A DNA stretch of 20,784 bases from the NCBI GenBank assembly GCA_027010905.1, contig JALVBA010000278.1:1-20784 (forward strand), read 5' to 3'. Position 1 is the first letter of the stretch. Each line of letters starts with the position of its first letter. A model generated the notes under the pieces. It made no database searches. It worked only from the letters and a program-made list of their open reading frames with translations, and was not told the DNA's origin. The DNA comes from Marinilabiliaceae bacterium. Its GTDB lineage: Bacteria > Bacteroidota > Bacteroidia > Bacteroidales > Marinilabiliaceae. The translations under genes were made by a program, and so were the position numbers. Positions 1 to 7,023 of this stretch are shown piece after piece.

Positions 1-1091
1 AGATAATAATTGGTGATATATTTTTTAAAATTACAAGTAACGGAACCTACTTTACATCAACTGCAAACTATAAAATACTTAGAGAATTGTCTCTTGATGA
101 GTTTATGCCAGAGGATTTAGAGTCTGTAACATCGGCTTTAGGATATACCTCAGAATATGGAATGTATAAAGTGTTGAATAAGCAAGAGTTGTATTTGTTT
201 GACACATACCGAAAAATAGATCCTATTGAAGTAGAACCAAATATTCAAATCGAAACATTAAAGTCTTCAAGTTTCCCAAATAATGTAAATTGGATAAATA
301 TTGACGATGGAAGATCTTTTGCAGGTAAGTCCTGGGATAAAATTTGGGGATTCTCTAAAAGTGTAAGAAACTACTTTGACAGTAAACACAGGGTGGATGT
401 GAAATTTTATGCTCAAAGATTTCCTTTTTATTCAGAAGTTGGAATAAAAACAAAGTATCAGCGAAGGGGTTGGACCAGAGTTTGGAGAAAAGACAATTGT
501 GATGAAATATTAAATGGGTGGGAAGTCTTGAATATGAAAGAAAAATGGAAACAAAACATATTCGGACCTGATTTTAATTATAACGATCATCACATACCTG
601 ATTATAATTTTCAAACAGAAGTTGCAAAGGATTTAGGCTATGTACAATCAATATTTTTAGATAAACCTTTCAGGTCATTTTGTATTATGGGTTTAGATAT
701 TGATTTCTCACAGAGAGATAAAGTTGGTGCATTGTGGTGGGTGGCTAATAATGCAGGTAAAGTTACTACAGATTTTCTTAGTAATCATTTTAGCAATCCT
801 AATAATTATAGAGAAGCAATAGTATTAATGCCTATGAGCAATTATGTAACAGAAACAAAATTGTCATTAGCACCTTATTATGAAAAGAGGACAAATACAG
901 ACAAATATACAATGATAGTTTATAGTTCATTTGGAGGATCAATTTCAATGAAAATTGGAAGAGATGGTAGTTTTGAATATGAATGGCCTGTAAACTTAAG
1001 TGCAGAATATGCATTTTTATCAAATTCTGTTTTGTATGGAGCTGCTCGTAGAGGAAGTAGTTGGCGAGGGGTGAAGATTACCTTTAAATAA
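1..1091 (+). CDS. Hypothetical protein, 5' end outside the window
   Basis: Unrecognised protein. The frame (first full codon at base 3) is open to the left edge without a stop, so the TTG at 87 is probably an internal Leu codon and the gene starts upstream of the window. The visible part is about 363 residues. It is rich in aromatic and charged residues (for example RGWTRVWRK and ALWWVANNAG), with no membrane segment, signal peptide or recognisable catalytic motif. The C-terminal 100 residues alternate hydrophobic and polar residues, suggesting beta structure. Codons are very AT-rich compared with the housekeeping genes to the right. The next gene follows after 11 bases on the same strand, so the two probably form a transcription unit. 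No function is proposed. Confidence 0.7.
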   Translation, partial: IIIGDIFFKITSNGTYFTSTANYKILRELSLDEFMPEDLESVTSALGYTSEYGMYKVLNKQELYLFDTYRKIDPIEVEPNIQIETLKSSSFPNNVNWINIDDGRSFAGKSWDKIWGFSKSVRNYFDSKHRVDVKFYAQRFPFYSEVGIKTKYQRRGWTRVWRKDNCDEILNGWEVLNMKEKWKQNIFGPDFNYNDHHIPDYNFQTEVAKDLGYVQSIFLDKPFRSFCIMGLDIDFSQRDKVGALWWVANNAGKVTTDFLSNHFSNPNNYREAIVLMPMSNYVTETKLSLAPYYEKRTNTDKYTMIVYSSFGGSISMKIGRDGSFEYEWPVNLSAEYAFLSNSVLYGAARRGSSWRGVKITFK

Positions 1092-1102
1092 TATATACGA
1101 AA

Positions 1103-1657
1103 ATGAAAAAAGTAGTTTTATTATTGTTTATAAGTTTGAGTTTTTCAATTGAAGCTCAAAATAGTGATACTGGATTACAAAAGGTTCTGCGACTTAATAT
1201 TATAAGCCCCGGAGTTGAATTTGAGATGCCGATAACTAAAAAATCTACTATAAGTGTAAATGGAGGAGTTGGTATTAGTGGTAGTTATCTGAATTTAAGT
1301 AGTGTTAATGGTTCAGGTTTCTTATATTTTATAGCTCCGTTTCTTGATATAGAATATAAAAAGATATACAACAGAGATAAGCGTGGTTCTAAAGGAAAGA
1401 AAATGGAATATAACTCAGGGAACTACTGGGGTATACGCATGCTAACCAATTTTAAAGAGTTATACTCATACAATGTTTATCGTTATGCCAAAACTGACTT
1501 TGCAATAGGTCCTGTGTGGGGTATTCAAAGAGCTTATGGCAAATTTCACCTTATGTTTGATGCCGGTATGGTGTACTATTTTGATACAAAGGGAAATGGT
1601 GGGTTTTTTCCTTTAGCCTTGCAATTAAATATTGGGTATAATTGTAAGAAGTGGTAG
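1103..1657 (+). CDS. Exported hypothetical protein, probable small outer-membrane beta-barrel
   Basis: This 184-residue protein begins with a clear signal peptide (residues 1-19: Lys-Lys, a hydrophobic core, then IEAQ as a likely signal peptidase I site). The mature part has short alternating hydrophobic stretches separated by Gly/Asn/Ser turns (SVNGGVGISGSYLNL, FHLMFDAGMVYYF, LALQLNIGYN). This is typical of small outer-membrane barrels in Bacteroidota. There is no lipobox. It lies 11 bases after the preceding hypothetical gene and is followed by a hairpin terminator, so it closes that transcript. No specific family is recognised. The barrel assignment is an inference from strand pattern and signal peptide. 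Confidence 0.75.
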   Translation: MKKVVLLLFISLSFSIEAQNSDTGLQKVLRLNIISPGVEFEMPITKKSTISVNGGVGISGSYLNLSSVNGSGFLYFIAPFLDIEYKKIYNRDKRGSKGKKMEYNSGNYWGIRMLTNFKELYSYNVYRYAKTDFAIGPVWGIQRAYGKFHLMFDAGMVYYFDTKGNGGFFPLALQLNIGYNCKKW

Positions 1658-1687
1658 TTTGCAACTACTTCAAATAGAATGCAAAGG

Positions 1688-1725
1688 ATTGAGAGGATTA
1701 CTTAGTGTTGTTCTCTCAATTTTTT
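1688..1725 (+). terminator. Intrinsic terminator after the exported hypothetical gene
   Basis: An 8-bp perfect stem, ATTGAGAG (1688-1695) with CTCTCAAT (1713-1720), encloses a 17-nt loop and is followed directly by TTTTT. It lies 31 bases after the stop codon and ends 10 bases before the tRNA gene, so it separates the two transcripts. The long loop makes it moderate in strength. Confidence 0.6.
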
Positions 1726-1735
1726 ATCAATATAC

Positions 1736-1810
1736 GGGACATTAGCTCAGTTGGTTTAGAGCATTACCTTGACAGGGTAGGGGTCACTGGTTCGAATCCA
1801 GTATGTCCCA
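1736..1810 (+). tRNA. tRNA-Val (anticodon GAC)
   Basis: The sequence folds into a full cloverleaf. The 7-bp acceptor stem is GGGACAT with ATGTCCC. The D arm contains AGCTCAGTTGGTTTAGAGC. The anticodon stem TTACC/GGTAG has one T-G pair and the loop TTGACAG, giving anticodon GAC. The T arm is ACTGG-TTCGAAT-CCAGT, and the discriminator base is A. The 3' CCA is not encoded (the next bases are CGA), so it would be added by nucleotidyltransferase. The gene is a singleton; no second tRNA follows. Confidence 0.95.
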
Positions 1811-1815
1811 CGATT

Positions 1816-1839
1816 TGAATGTGTAATAACACACATTCA
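1816..1839. other. Perfect hairpin between tRNA-Val and the cls 3' end
   Basis: A 9-bp perfect stem, TGAATGTGT (1816-1824) with ACACATTCA (1831-1839), has a 6-nt loop. It begins 5 bases after the tRNA. It lacks a T-run on either strand, so it is not a textbook terminator. It could serve as a transcript end or processing signal for the tRNA, and it lies between two convergent genes. The rest of 1840-1947 shows nothing I can interpret. Confidence 0.5.
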
Positions 1840-1947
1840 GTGTCTCAGTGCCTCTGTGTTATTTGCTTGATAAATTTATGATGTGGGGATGTAAGGATGT
1901 TAGGGTTACAAATAGTTTCCAATGTTAGCAATGACGCAAATATAAAA

Positions 1948-3411
1948 TCACAGCAATGGGCTGAACAATCTTGCAAACGACTCTTTGAATTTCATACATT
2001 TAGAACGGCCTATCCAGATGTCGTAAAAAATCTGTCTGCTGTCGTTCACATCATCAAGAAAGATGTTTCGTGCATCGGTAGCTTTCTGTTCATCATAGAT
2101 AAAGGCATTTACCTCAAAGTTATGCTCAAAGCTTCTGAAGTCCATGTTTGCTGAACCAATGGAGAGAACCAAATCATCAGCAACAATCAACTTGCTGTGT
2201 AGGAATCCTTTCTGATAGAAATATACTTTTACACCTGCAAGCAACAACTCCTTAATGTATGACCGGCTGCACATGTGGGTAAAATGGGCATCTGACTTTT
2301 CAGGTATCATTATCCTTACATCAACACCGCCCATAGCTGCTGTTTTTATGGCCATAAGAACAGAGTCGTTGGGCATGAAGTAGGGTGTGGCGAGATAGAC
2401 ATACTTCATAGCCGAGGAGATGGTTTGCAGATATCCCATCATGATGGCCGGCCAGTCGGAGTCGGGACCGCTGGGTACAATCTGTACCAGCTTATCTCCA
2501 GCAGGGTCAACAGCCGGGAAATATTTTGAATCTGTCAGCTCCTCCTGCTTCACAAAATACCAGTCAATCAGAAAGATCTCCTGCATTGCCAATACTGCAT
2601 CCCCTTTTATCCTAAGGTGCATATCCCGCCAAATACCGTAGCTCTCATCTCCGTTAAGGTATCTGTCAGCAATGTTTATGCCCCCAATAAAGCCAATCGT
2701 TCCATCAATGACGATAATCTTCCGGTGATTACGATAGTTGACTTTGCTTGTAAACATGGGAAACCGAACCTTCAAAAAACTTTCAACTTCAATGCCACTA
2801 TCCCGCAGTTTGTGAAAAAAGCTCTTTTTTAACTGCCAGCCGCCAACATCATCAATAATTATTCTTACTTCAACTCCTGATTCCGCTTTCTTTTTTAGGA
2901 TATCAATAATTGTGTTGCCGATGGTATCATCATCAAAAATATAGTATTGAATATGGATAAACTTTTTAGCCTTGTTTAACTCCGATATTATTGCCCTGAA
3001 AGTATTATCTCCATTATTAAGAATTTTCACATGGTTGCCATGTGTAACAATAGCATTTGCATTATTCAGTAGCAGACGTATGATATTGCGCTTTGTGTAT
3101 ATTCCGGTATTAAGGAGGAGGTTGCTGTCTGACAACTCTTTCATTTGAGAGTGTGAAATGGATGCAAAAAGGTCGTGGTTTTTAAGCCCCTTTCTGGCAA
3201 TTATCTTCTCTTTACGCCAGTTCTGCCCAAAGAAGATGTAAATAACAACACCTATTACAGGAACAGTTAAAAGTACAATAACCCATGAAATTGTCTTTAA
3301 CGGATTTCTATTTTCAAGCATAATAACAACTATTATTACCAACATAGTTATAAGGTATGCCGATACTAACAGTGTTTTAACTAAAGGTGTAAATATTACT
3401 GTAGTTTCCAT
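1948..3411 (-). CDS. cls: Cardiolipin synthase (phospholipase D family)
   Basis: Makes cardiolipin by phosphatidyl transfer between phospholipids at the inner membrane. The 487 residues match the usual bacterial cardiolipin synthase length (about 480-510). Two hydrophobic segments (about 11-32 and 41-61) form the N-terminal membrane region, ending in the typical FGQNWR. Both phospholipase D HxKxxxxD motifs are intact: H229/K231/D236 in NHRKIIVID followed by GFIGGINIADRY, and H405/K407/D412 in LHSKLIVAD followed by SIGSANMDFRS. The gene follows ribD by 24 bases on the same strand, so the two are probably cotranscribed, although their pathways are unrelated. No convincing terminator is visible after the stop. 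Confidence 0.95.
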   Translation of the reverse strand: METTVIFTPLVKTLLVSAYLITMLVIIVVIMLENRNPLKTISWVIVLLTVPVIGVVIYIFFGQNWRKEKIIARKGLKNHDLFASISHSQMKELSDSNLLLNTGIYTKRNIIRLLLNNANAIVTHGNHVKILNNGDNTFRAIISELNKAKKFIHIQYYIFDDDTIGNTIIDILKKKAESGVEVRIIIDDVGGWQLKKSFFHKLRDSGIEVESFLKVRFPMFTSKVNYRNHRKIIVIDGTIGFIGGINIADRYLNGDESYGIWRDMHLRIKGDAVLAMQEIFLIDWYFVKQEELTDSKYFPAVDPAGDKLVQIVPSGPDSDWPAIMMGYLQTISSAMKYVYLATPYFMPNDSVLMAIKTAAMGGVDVRIMIPEKSDAHFTHMCSRSYIKELLLAGVKVYFYQKGFLHSKLIVADDLVLSIGSANMDFRSFEHNFEVNAFIYDEQKATDARNIFLDDVNDSRQIFYDIWIGRSKCMKFKESFARLFSPLL

Positions 3412-3435
3412 ATTGTGAAGCTTGCAGATACTAAT

Positions 3436-4485
3436 TTACAATATATTACGATAAACAAAAAGTTTACTATCACTAAACTCCTCCTTTGAAACCAATTCAC
3501 CCAACACTTTGGGTGCTTTCACTCCTGCTTTAAACTGTTTATTGCCAACATAAACATGAGTTTCATCCCACAACCCAAATTTCAGAAAGAGGTTGAGTGT
3601 CGTGCTCCCTCCTTCAATCACAACAGACTGTAACTGTTTGTGATGTAGGGCTGTCAATATTCTTTGAGCAGAATCTTCTTTGAGGTTAATCTTCAAATAT
3701 GTAATGTTATCTTTCTGTTCGTCTTTTATCTCATTCAAAATTATAGTATCCTCTTTTCCGGCAAACAGCATAAGTGTTTCCGGCAGTTTGAGTTCTCTGT
3801 CAATTACAATTCGGGTAGGTGAATTCCCTGACCAATCTCTCAGCGTGAGTGATGGATTATCCTTAATGGCAGTATTTGTGCCAATAAGTAGAGCCTGCTC
3901 AACACTTCTCTGCCGGTGAACAGAACGGCGTGCCCACTCATTAGTTATCCATGTTGGTTGAGCCGAAGAGTCCGCATACCGCTCAATATCGATAAAGCCA
4001 TCCATCGACTCAGCCCATTTAAGAATTACGTATGGCCTCATCTTTTCGTGAAAGGTGAAGAATCGTCTGTTAATAGAACGGCTTTCAGTTTCCAAAACTC
4101 CGGTAATAACCTCAACTCCCTTCTCCCTCATCATCTCTATCCCTTTGCCTGACACTTGCGAAAATGAGTCGACACAACCGATTACAACCTTGGGAATTTT
4201 ATGATTGATAATCAGAAGTGAGCAGGGAGGCGTTCTGCCAAAATGGGCGCATGGTTCAAGATTAACGTAGAGAGTAGAATGGGGGAGTAAGGATTTGTCT
4301 TTCACAGAGTTTATTGCATTAACTTCGGCATGTGGCTCCCCTGCTTTCCAGTGAAATCCCTCTCCAATTATCTTCCCTTTGTGCACAACCACAGAGCCAA
4401 CAAGTGGGTTAGGATAGGTGTTTCCCTCCCCGTTGGATGCAAGCTGAAGAGACCTCCTCATATATTTTTCGTCTACATTCACCAT
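3436..4485 (-). CDS. ribD: Bifunctional riboflavin biosynthesis deaminase/reductase RibD
   Basis: Catalyses two steps of riboflavin synthesis: deamination of diaminohydroxyphosphoribosylaminopyrimidine, then NADPH-dependent reduction of the ribose side chain. The N-terminal deaminase domain (about 5-145) has the zinc site HAE (52-54, with catalytic Glu54) and the two cysteines of the PC..PC pair (C79 and C88). It also has the early YPNPLVGSVV block. The C-terminal reductase domain (about 147-349) begins at RPYVILKWAESMDG and includes VVIEGGSTTLNLFL. The 349-residue length is typical. It is divergent from prmC across 35 bp and is followed by cls. Confidence 0.96.
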   Translation of the reverse strand: MVNVDEKYMRRSLQLASNGEGNTYPNPLVGSVVVHKGKIIGEGFHWKAGEPHAEVNAINSVKDKSLLPHSTLYVNLEPCAHFGRTPPCSLLIINHKIPKVVIGCVDSFSQVSGKGIEMMREKGVEVITGVLETESRSINRRFFTFHEKMRPYVILKWAESMDGFIDIERYADSSAQPTWITNEWARRSVHRQRSVEQALLIGTNTAIKDNPSLTLRDWSGNSPTRIVIDRELKLPETLMLFAGKEDTIILNEIKDEQKDNITYLKINLKEDSAQRILTALHHKQLQSVVIEGGSTTLNLFLKFGLWDETHVYVGNKQFKAGVKAPKVLGELVSKEEFSDSKLFVYRNIL

Positions 4486-4493
4486 TTAATTGT

Positions 4494-4501
4494 TAAATTT
4501 G
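4494..4501 (+). promoter_or_regulatory. Candidate Bacteroidota -7 element for prmC
   Basis: TAAATTTG matches the TAnnTTTG consensus and lies 19 bases before the prmC ATG, leaving a leader of roughly 12 nt. No good -33 TTTG is visible at the expected 19-21 bp spacing. The whole ribD-prmC intergenic region is only 35 bp, so promoter elements for both genes must overlap here or extend into the coding sequences. Confidence 0.35.
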
Positions 4502-4520
4502 CACGTTCAATATAGTAAAA

Positions 4521-5387
4521 ATGAGTGGTAAAAGTGTTTCCGGGTACATTCAATTTATGCAGGGGGAGTTAAAATCTTTATACCCCGTGTCTGAAATTAG
4601 ACAATTCTCCCGTTTGATTTTTAGTTTTTTGATGAATCTCTCTTCAACTGATATTCTGTTAAATGGAGATACTAAACCTTCCGATTCACAAGCAAAATAT
4701 CTCGATAGCTACATTGAACGTTTAAAAAGCCACGAGCCAATTCAATATATTTTAGGGCAAACTGAGTTCCTCGACCTTACACTGAAGGTAAACCCTTCAA
4801 CTCTTATCCCACGGCCGGAGACAGAGGAACTGGTAGTTTGGGTAAATAGTTCAGTTGAGTCTCAGCACAGGACAGTTCTTGATATTGGTACAGGAAGCGG
4901 CTGCATAGCATTGGGGGTGAAATCACATAATCCGGAGCTACAGGTCGAGGCATGGGATATATCAGATGAGGCTTTGCAAACAGTGAAGGATAATGCTAAA
5001 CTAAATAGTTTAGTAGTTAAAATGAACAGAGTAGATATTTTCTCCTTTACTCCAGATTCAGGCTATACAGATAAATTTGACATTGTTGTAAGCAACCCTC
5101 CTTACGTGCTTAAATCTGAAAAAGAGTTGATGGAGCCAAATGTACTTAAGTATGAACCCCATCAGGCACTTTTTGCTGAAGATAGTGACCCGTTGATATT
5201 TTACCGTAAAATTATTAATACTTCAAATACGATGCTTAAGCAAGGAGGGCTTCTTTTTTTTGAGATAAATGAAATTTATGGTAAGGATGTTAAGAATCTT
5301 CTTTCTGAAAATGGCTATTCCAATATTCAAATTAAGTGCGACTTAAGTGGAAAAGATAGAATGGTCAGAGCCATTAAGCAGGGCTAA
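4521..5387 (+). CDS. prmC: Peptide chain release factor N5-glutamine methyltransferase PrmC
   Basis: Methylates the glutamine of the GGQ motif in release factors RF1 and RF2, using S-adenosylmethionine. The 288-residue length is typical. An N-terminal helical substrate-binding region (about 1-95) contains EPIQYILGQTEF, a standard PrmC block, followed by LIPRPETEELV (95-105). The SAM-binding loop is VLDIGTGSGC (119-128). The catalytic NPPY is at 192-195 in VVSNPPYV, as in glutamine N5-methyltransferases. It is transcribed divergently from ribD and convergently with acpH. The 66 bp to acpH contain no clear terminator. Confidence 0.95.
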   Translation: MSGKSVSGYIQFMQGELKSLYPVSEIRQFSRLIFSFLMNLSSTDILLNGDTKPSDSQAKYLDSYIERLKSHEPIQYILGQTEFLDLTLKVNPSTLIPRPETEELVVWVNSSVESQHRTVLDIGTGSGCIALGVKSHNPELQVEAWDISDEALQTVKDNAKLNSLVVKMNRVDIFSFTPDSGYTDKFDIVVSNPPYVLKSEKELMEPNVLKYEPHQALFAEDSDPLIFYRKIINTSNTMLKQGGLLFFEINEIYGKDVKNLLSENGYSNIQIKCDLSGKDRMVRAIKQG

Positions 5388-5453
5388 AATCAGAGTTTTG
5401 CAATAGATATTTTATATTTTTACGTAGTTATATTTGTGTAGGTGACTTTTGGG

Positions 5454-6032
5454 TTACTTCAAAATCTTTTCTGATAATTTCATCACTTCAGGAAAAAATT
5501 GTTTGAATTCAATATTAAATTTTTCGTAACTATTTTCCAAAATCTCTATTGCTAAACCGGTTTTGGCAGGAAGGGAAGTGTAGTTTGACATTATTTGCAG
5601 AGATTTCTCAATGCCGGATATGTGTCGGTAATTCTCAAGCCTGCGACTCTTAATCAGGAACGGTAAAAACCGCTTAACCTTGGTAGGCAGCTTGAAATAG
5701 TTGAATAGCAGAAGTCTGTGTACACTTGTTACATATTGTGACAGTTCAACCCGGGAGTAGAGTTCCCAGTTGATGGCAAGAAAGTGGTCATAAAACATGT
5801 CAATCACTATTCCTGAGTATCTGCCGTAATGTGCATTCAGCCTTTTAGAGCTCTGCTTAACAACAGGGTGTTTGTCTGTAAACTCATCTATCCTGCGATG
5901 CAGTAGTATTCCCTTCTGTATTTGAGGAGAGAATTTGTTGTAGCTGTTACCTTTTACGTAGTCACCAATAAAGTTTCCAACCCTTATCTCCGGGGTCTCT
6001 CCTGAAAGGTAAAGGTGTGCCAGATAGTTCAT
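5454..6032 (-). CDS. acpH: Acyl carrier protein phosphodiesterase (DUF479 family)
   Basis: Removes the 4'-phosphopantetheine group from holo-acyl carrier protein, a turnover reaction in fatty acid synthesis. The 192 residues match the family length. The start MNYLAHLYLS, then VGNFIGDYVKG (18-28), GILLHRRIDEFTD (41-53), and the VIDMFYDHFLA block are the hallmark AcpH segments; their His and Asp residues belong to the HD-like metal site. It is the last gene of the serS-DUF4286-ruvC-acpH series, separated from ruvC by 95 bp with two inverted repeats, so it may have its own promoter. In vivo the physiological role of AcpH is uncertain. Confidence 0.88.
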   Translation of the reverse strand: MNYLAHLYLSGETPEIRVGNFIGDYVKGNSYNKFSPQIQKGILLHRRIDEFTDKHPVVKQSSKRLNAHYGRYSGIVIDMFYDHFLAINWELYSRVELSQYVTSVHRLLLFNYFKLPTKVKRFLPFLIKSRRLENYRHISGIEKSLQIMSNYTSLPAKTGLAIEILENSYEKFNIEFKQFFPEVMKLSEKILK

Positions 6033-6068
6033 TGTTATAAATGTGTTAATTTATTCAAAGGATAGCAC

Positions 6069-6101
6069 TGCTCTGTTGCTCCTTAGATTAGGTGCAGAGC
6101 A
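6069..6101. repeat. Inverted repeat upstream of acpH
   Basis: TGCTCTG (6069-6075) pairs with CAGAGCA (6095-6101) across 19 bases, with a further inner CCT/AGG pairing possible (CCTTAGATTAGG). It sits 37 bases in front of the acpH start codon and just beyond the ruvC end hairpin. It could be part of an acpH leader RNA or an operator. No further evidence is visible. Confidence 0.35.
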
Positions 6102-6104
6102 CCA

Positions 6105-6137
6105 AAACAGGTAGAACTAAAAAACATCTACCTGTTT
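6105..6137 (-). terminator. Stem-loop overlapping the ruvC stop codon
   Basis: An 11-bp perfect stem, AAACAGGTAGA read on the minus strand from 6137 to 6127, pairs with its complement at 6115-6105 around an 11-nt T-rich loop. The ruvC TAG stop (6130-6128) lies inside the upstream arm. After the stem the minus strand reads TTTGG, a short U-tract at best, so this is either a leaky terminator or an mRNA 3'-end/processing element before acpH. Confidence 0.5.
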
Positions 6138-6721
6138 ACTCTGCCCGGATTTTTACTGATAAAATCTTTCCAACTCTTAACACTACTGGTAGAGGCGAGT
6201 TTCTGGTTCTGAAGGAAGTGGCAGTAAGCAGCTGCCAGACCGTCTGTCGCATCCAGATATTTTGGCATCTCCTGCAGATTTAACAGATGTTTAAGTATTA
6301 GAGCCACCTGCTCCTTTGATGCATTTCCCCTTCCGGTGATAGCCTGCTTAATACGTAGGGGAGCATACTCAAAAATAGGAACCGAGCGCGATAGTGCAGC
6401 AGCCATTGCTACCCCCTGAGCTCTCCCGAGTTTTAACATTGACTGAACATTCTTGCCATAAAAGGGAGCTTCAATAGCAAGCTCATCAGGGGAGTAGGTC
6501 TCCACAAGCTCAACTACACGCTCAAATATTCGTTTTAGCTTGAGATAGTGATCGGAGTATTTGTGCAGTTCCAACACACCCATTGCTACCATGCTTGCGT
6601 TGTTACCATTGGCAAGAACAACACCATAGCCCATTACTGTTGTTCCTGGATCGATACCTAATATGACGCGCTCTTTACTCAAATAGTATGTGTTTTTAGT
6701 ATGGAACTGAAATGGAGACAT
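6128..6721 (-). CDS. ruvC: Holliday junction endonuclease RuvC
   Basis: Resolves Holliday junctions by symmetric cleavage, working with the RuvAB branch-migration motor. The four acidic catalytic residues are in place: D24 in LGIDPGTT, E84 in LAIEAPFYGKN, and D157 and D160 in LDATDGLAAA, with spacings matching E. coli RuvC. The ATG at 6721 gives 197 residues and a 43-bp overlap with the upstream gene. A TTG at 6682, giving 184 residues and a 4-bp TTGA overlap with the upstream stop, fits family length and translational coupling better. The last 25 residues are a basic tail. The stop codon lies inside a stem-loop. Confidence 0.95.
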   Translation of the reverse strand: MSPFQFHTKNTYYLSKERVILGIDPGTTVMGYGVVLANGNNASMVAMGVLELHKYSDHYLKLKRIFERVVELVETYSPDELAIEAPFYGKNVQSMLKLGRAQGVAMAAALSRSVPIFEYAPLRIKQAITGRGNASKEQVALILKHLLNLQEMPKYLDATDGLAAAYCHFLQNQKLASTSSVKSWKDFISKNPGRVNR

Positions 6722-6987
6722 CTCTCTCCCATCTGCTCTCCCAGATTGTTTAGAAGAATAGATGAGTACTTATTTATAACCTCCAACTCCTCAGGATTAC
6801 TACATTGCCATTGGCAGGAGTAGTTAATTGAGTCCTCCTCGGTGTGAGACATCATCTCAAGAAGCTGATGGGTAACATCAGGCAGAAGCTCTTTGAAAGT
6901 AGGAATGTAGTTTTTCTGTATCCACACTTCCCACTCTTTCAAGCTTCCTTTCTCTACTGTGAATGTTGTATTAAAGATATAGATCAT
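6679..6987 (-). CDS. DUF4286 family protein
   Basis: This 102-residue protein resembles the DUF4286 family common in Bacteroidota. It begins MIYIFNTTFTVE, followed by a W-x-x-W segment, YIPTFKELL, and a C-terminal LGEQMGERCLHFSSILK. The family is predicted to adopt a small alpha/beta (ferredoxin-like, dimeric-barrel type) fold. It has no established function. No signal peptide or membrane segment is present. The gene starts 36 bp after serS and overlaps ruvC, so it is probably translated from the same mRNA. Placement with ruvC supports a housekeeping rather than accessory role, but the specific activity is unknown. Confidence 0.82.
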   Translation of the reverse strand: MIYIFNTTFTVEKGSLKEWEVWIQKNYIPTFKELLPDVTHQLLEMMSHTEEDSINYSCQWQCSNPEELEVINKYSSILLNNLGEQMGERCLHFSSILKTHTI

Positions 6988-7023
6988 AAGTATTCTCTAA
7001 ACCCACTTAAATGGAAGAGACTT

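Noticed and set aside
1736..1839. tRNA-Val as an attachment site of an integrated element
   Set aside because: I found no integrase and no duplicate of the tRNA 3' end within the window; only a composition hint remains.
1897..2154. 85-codon plus-strand frame over the cls 3' end
   Set aside because: Mostly antisense to the well-supported cls gene, with no recognisable protein features.
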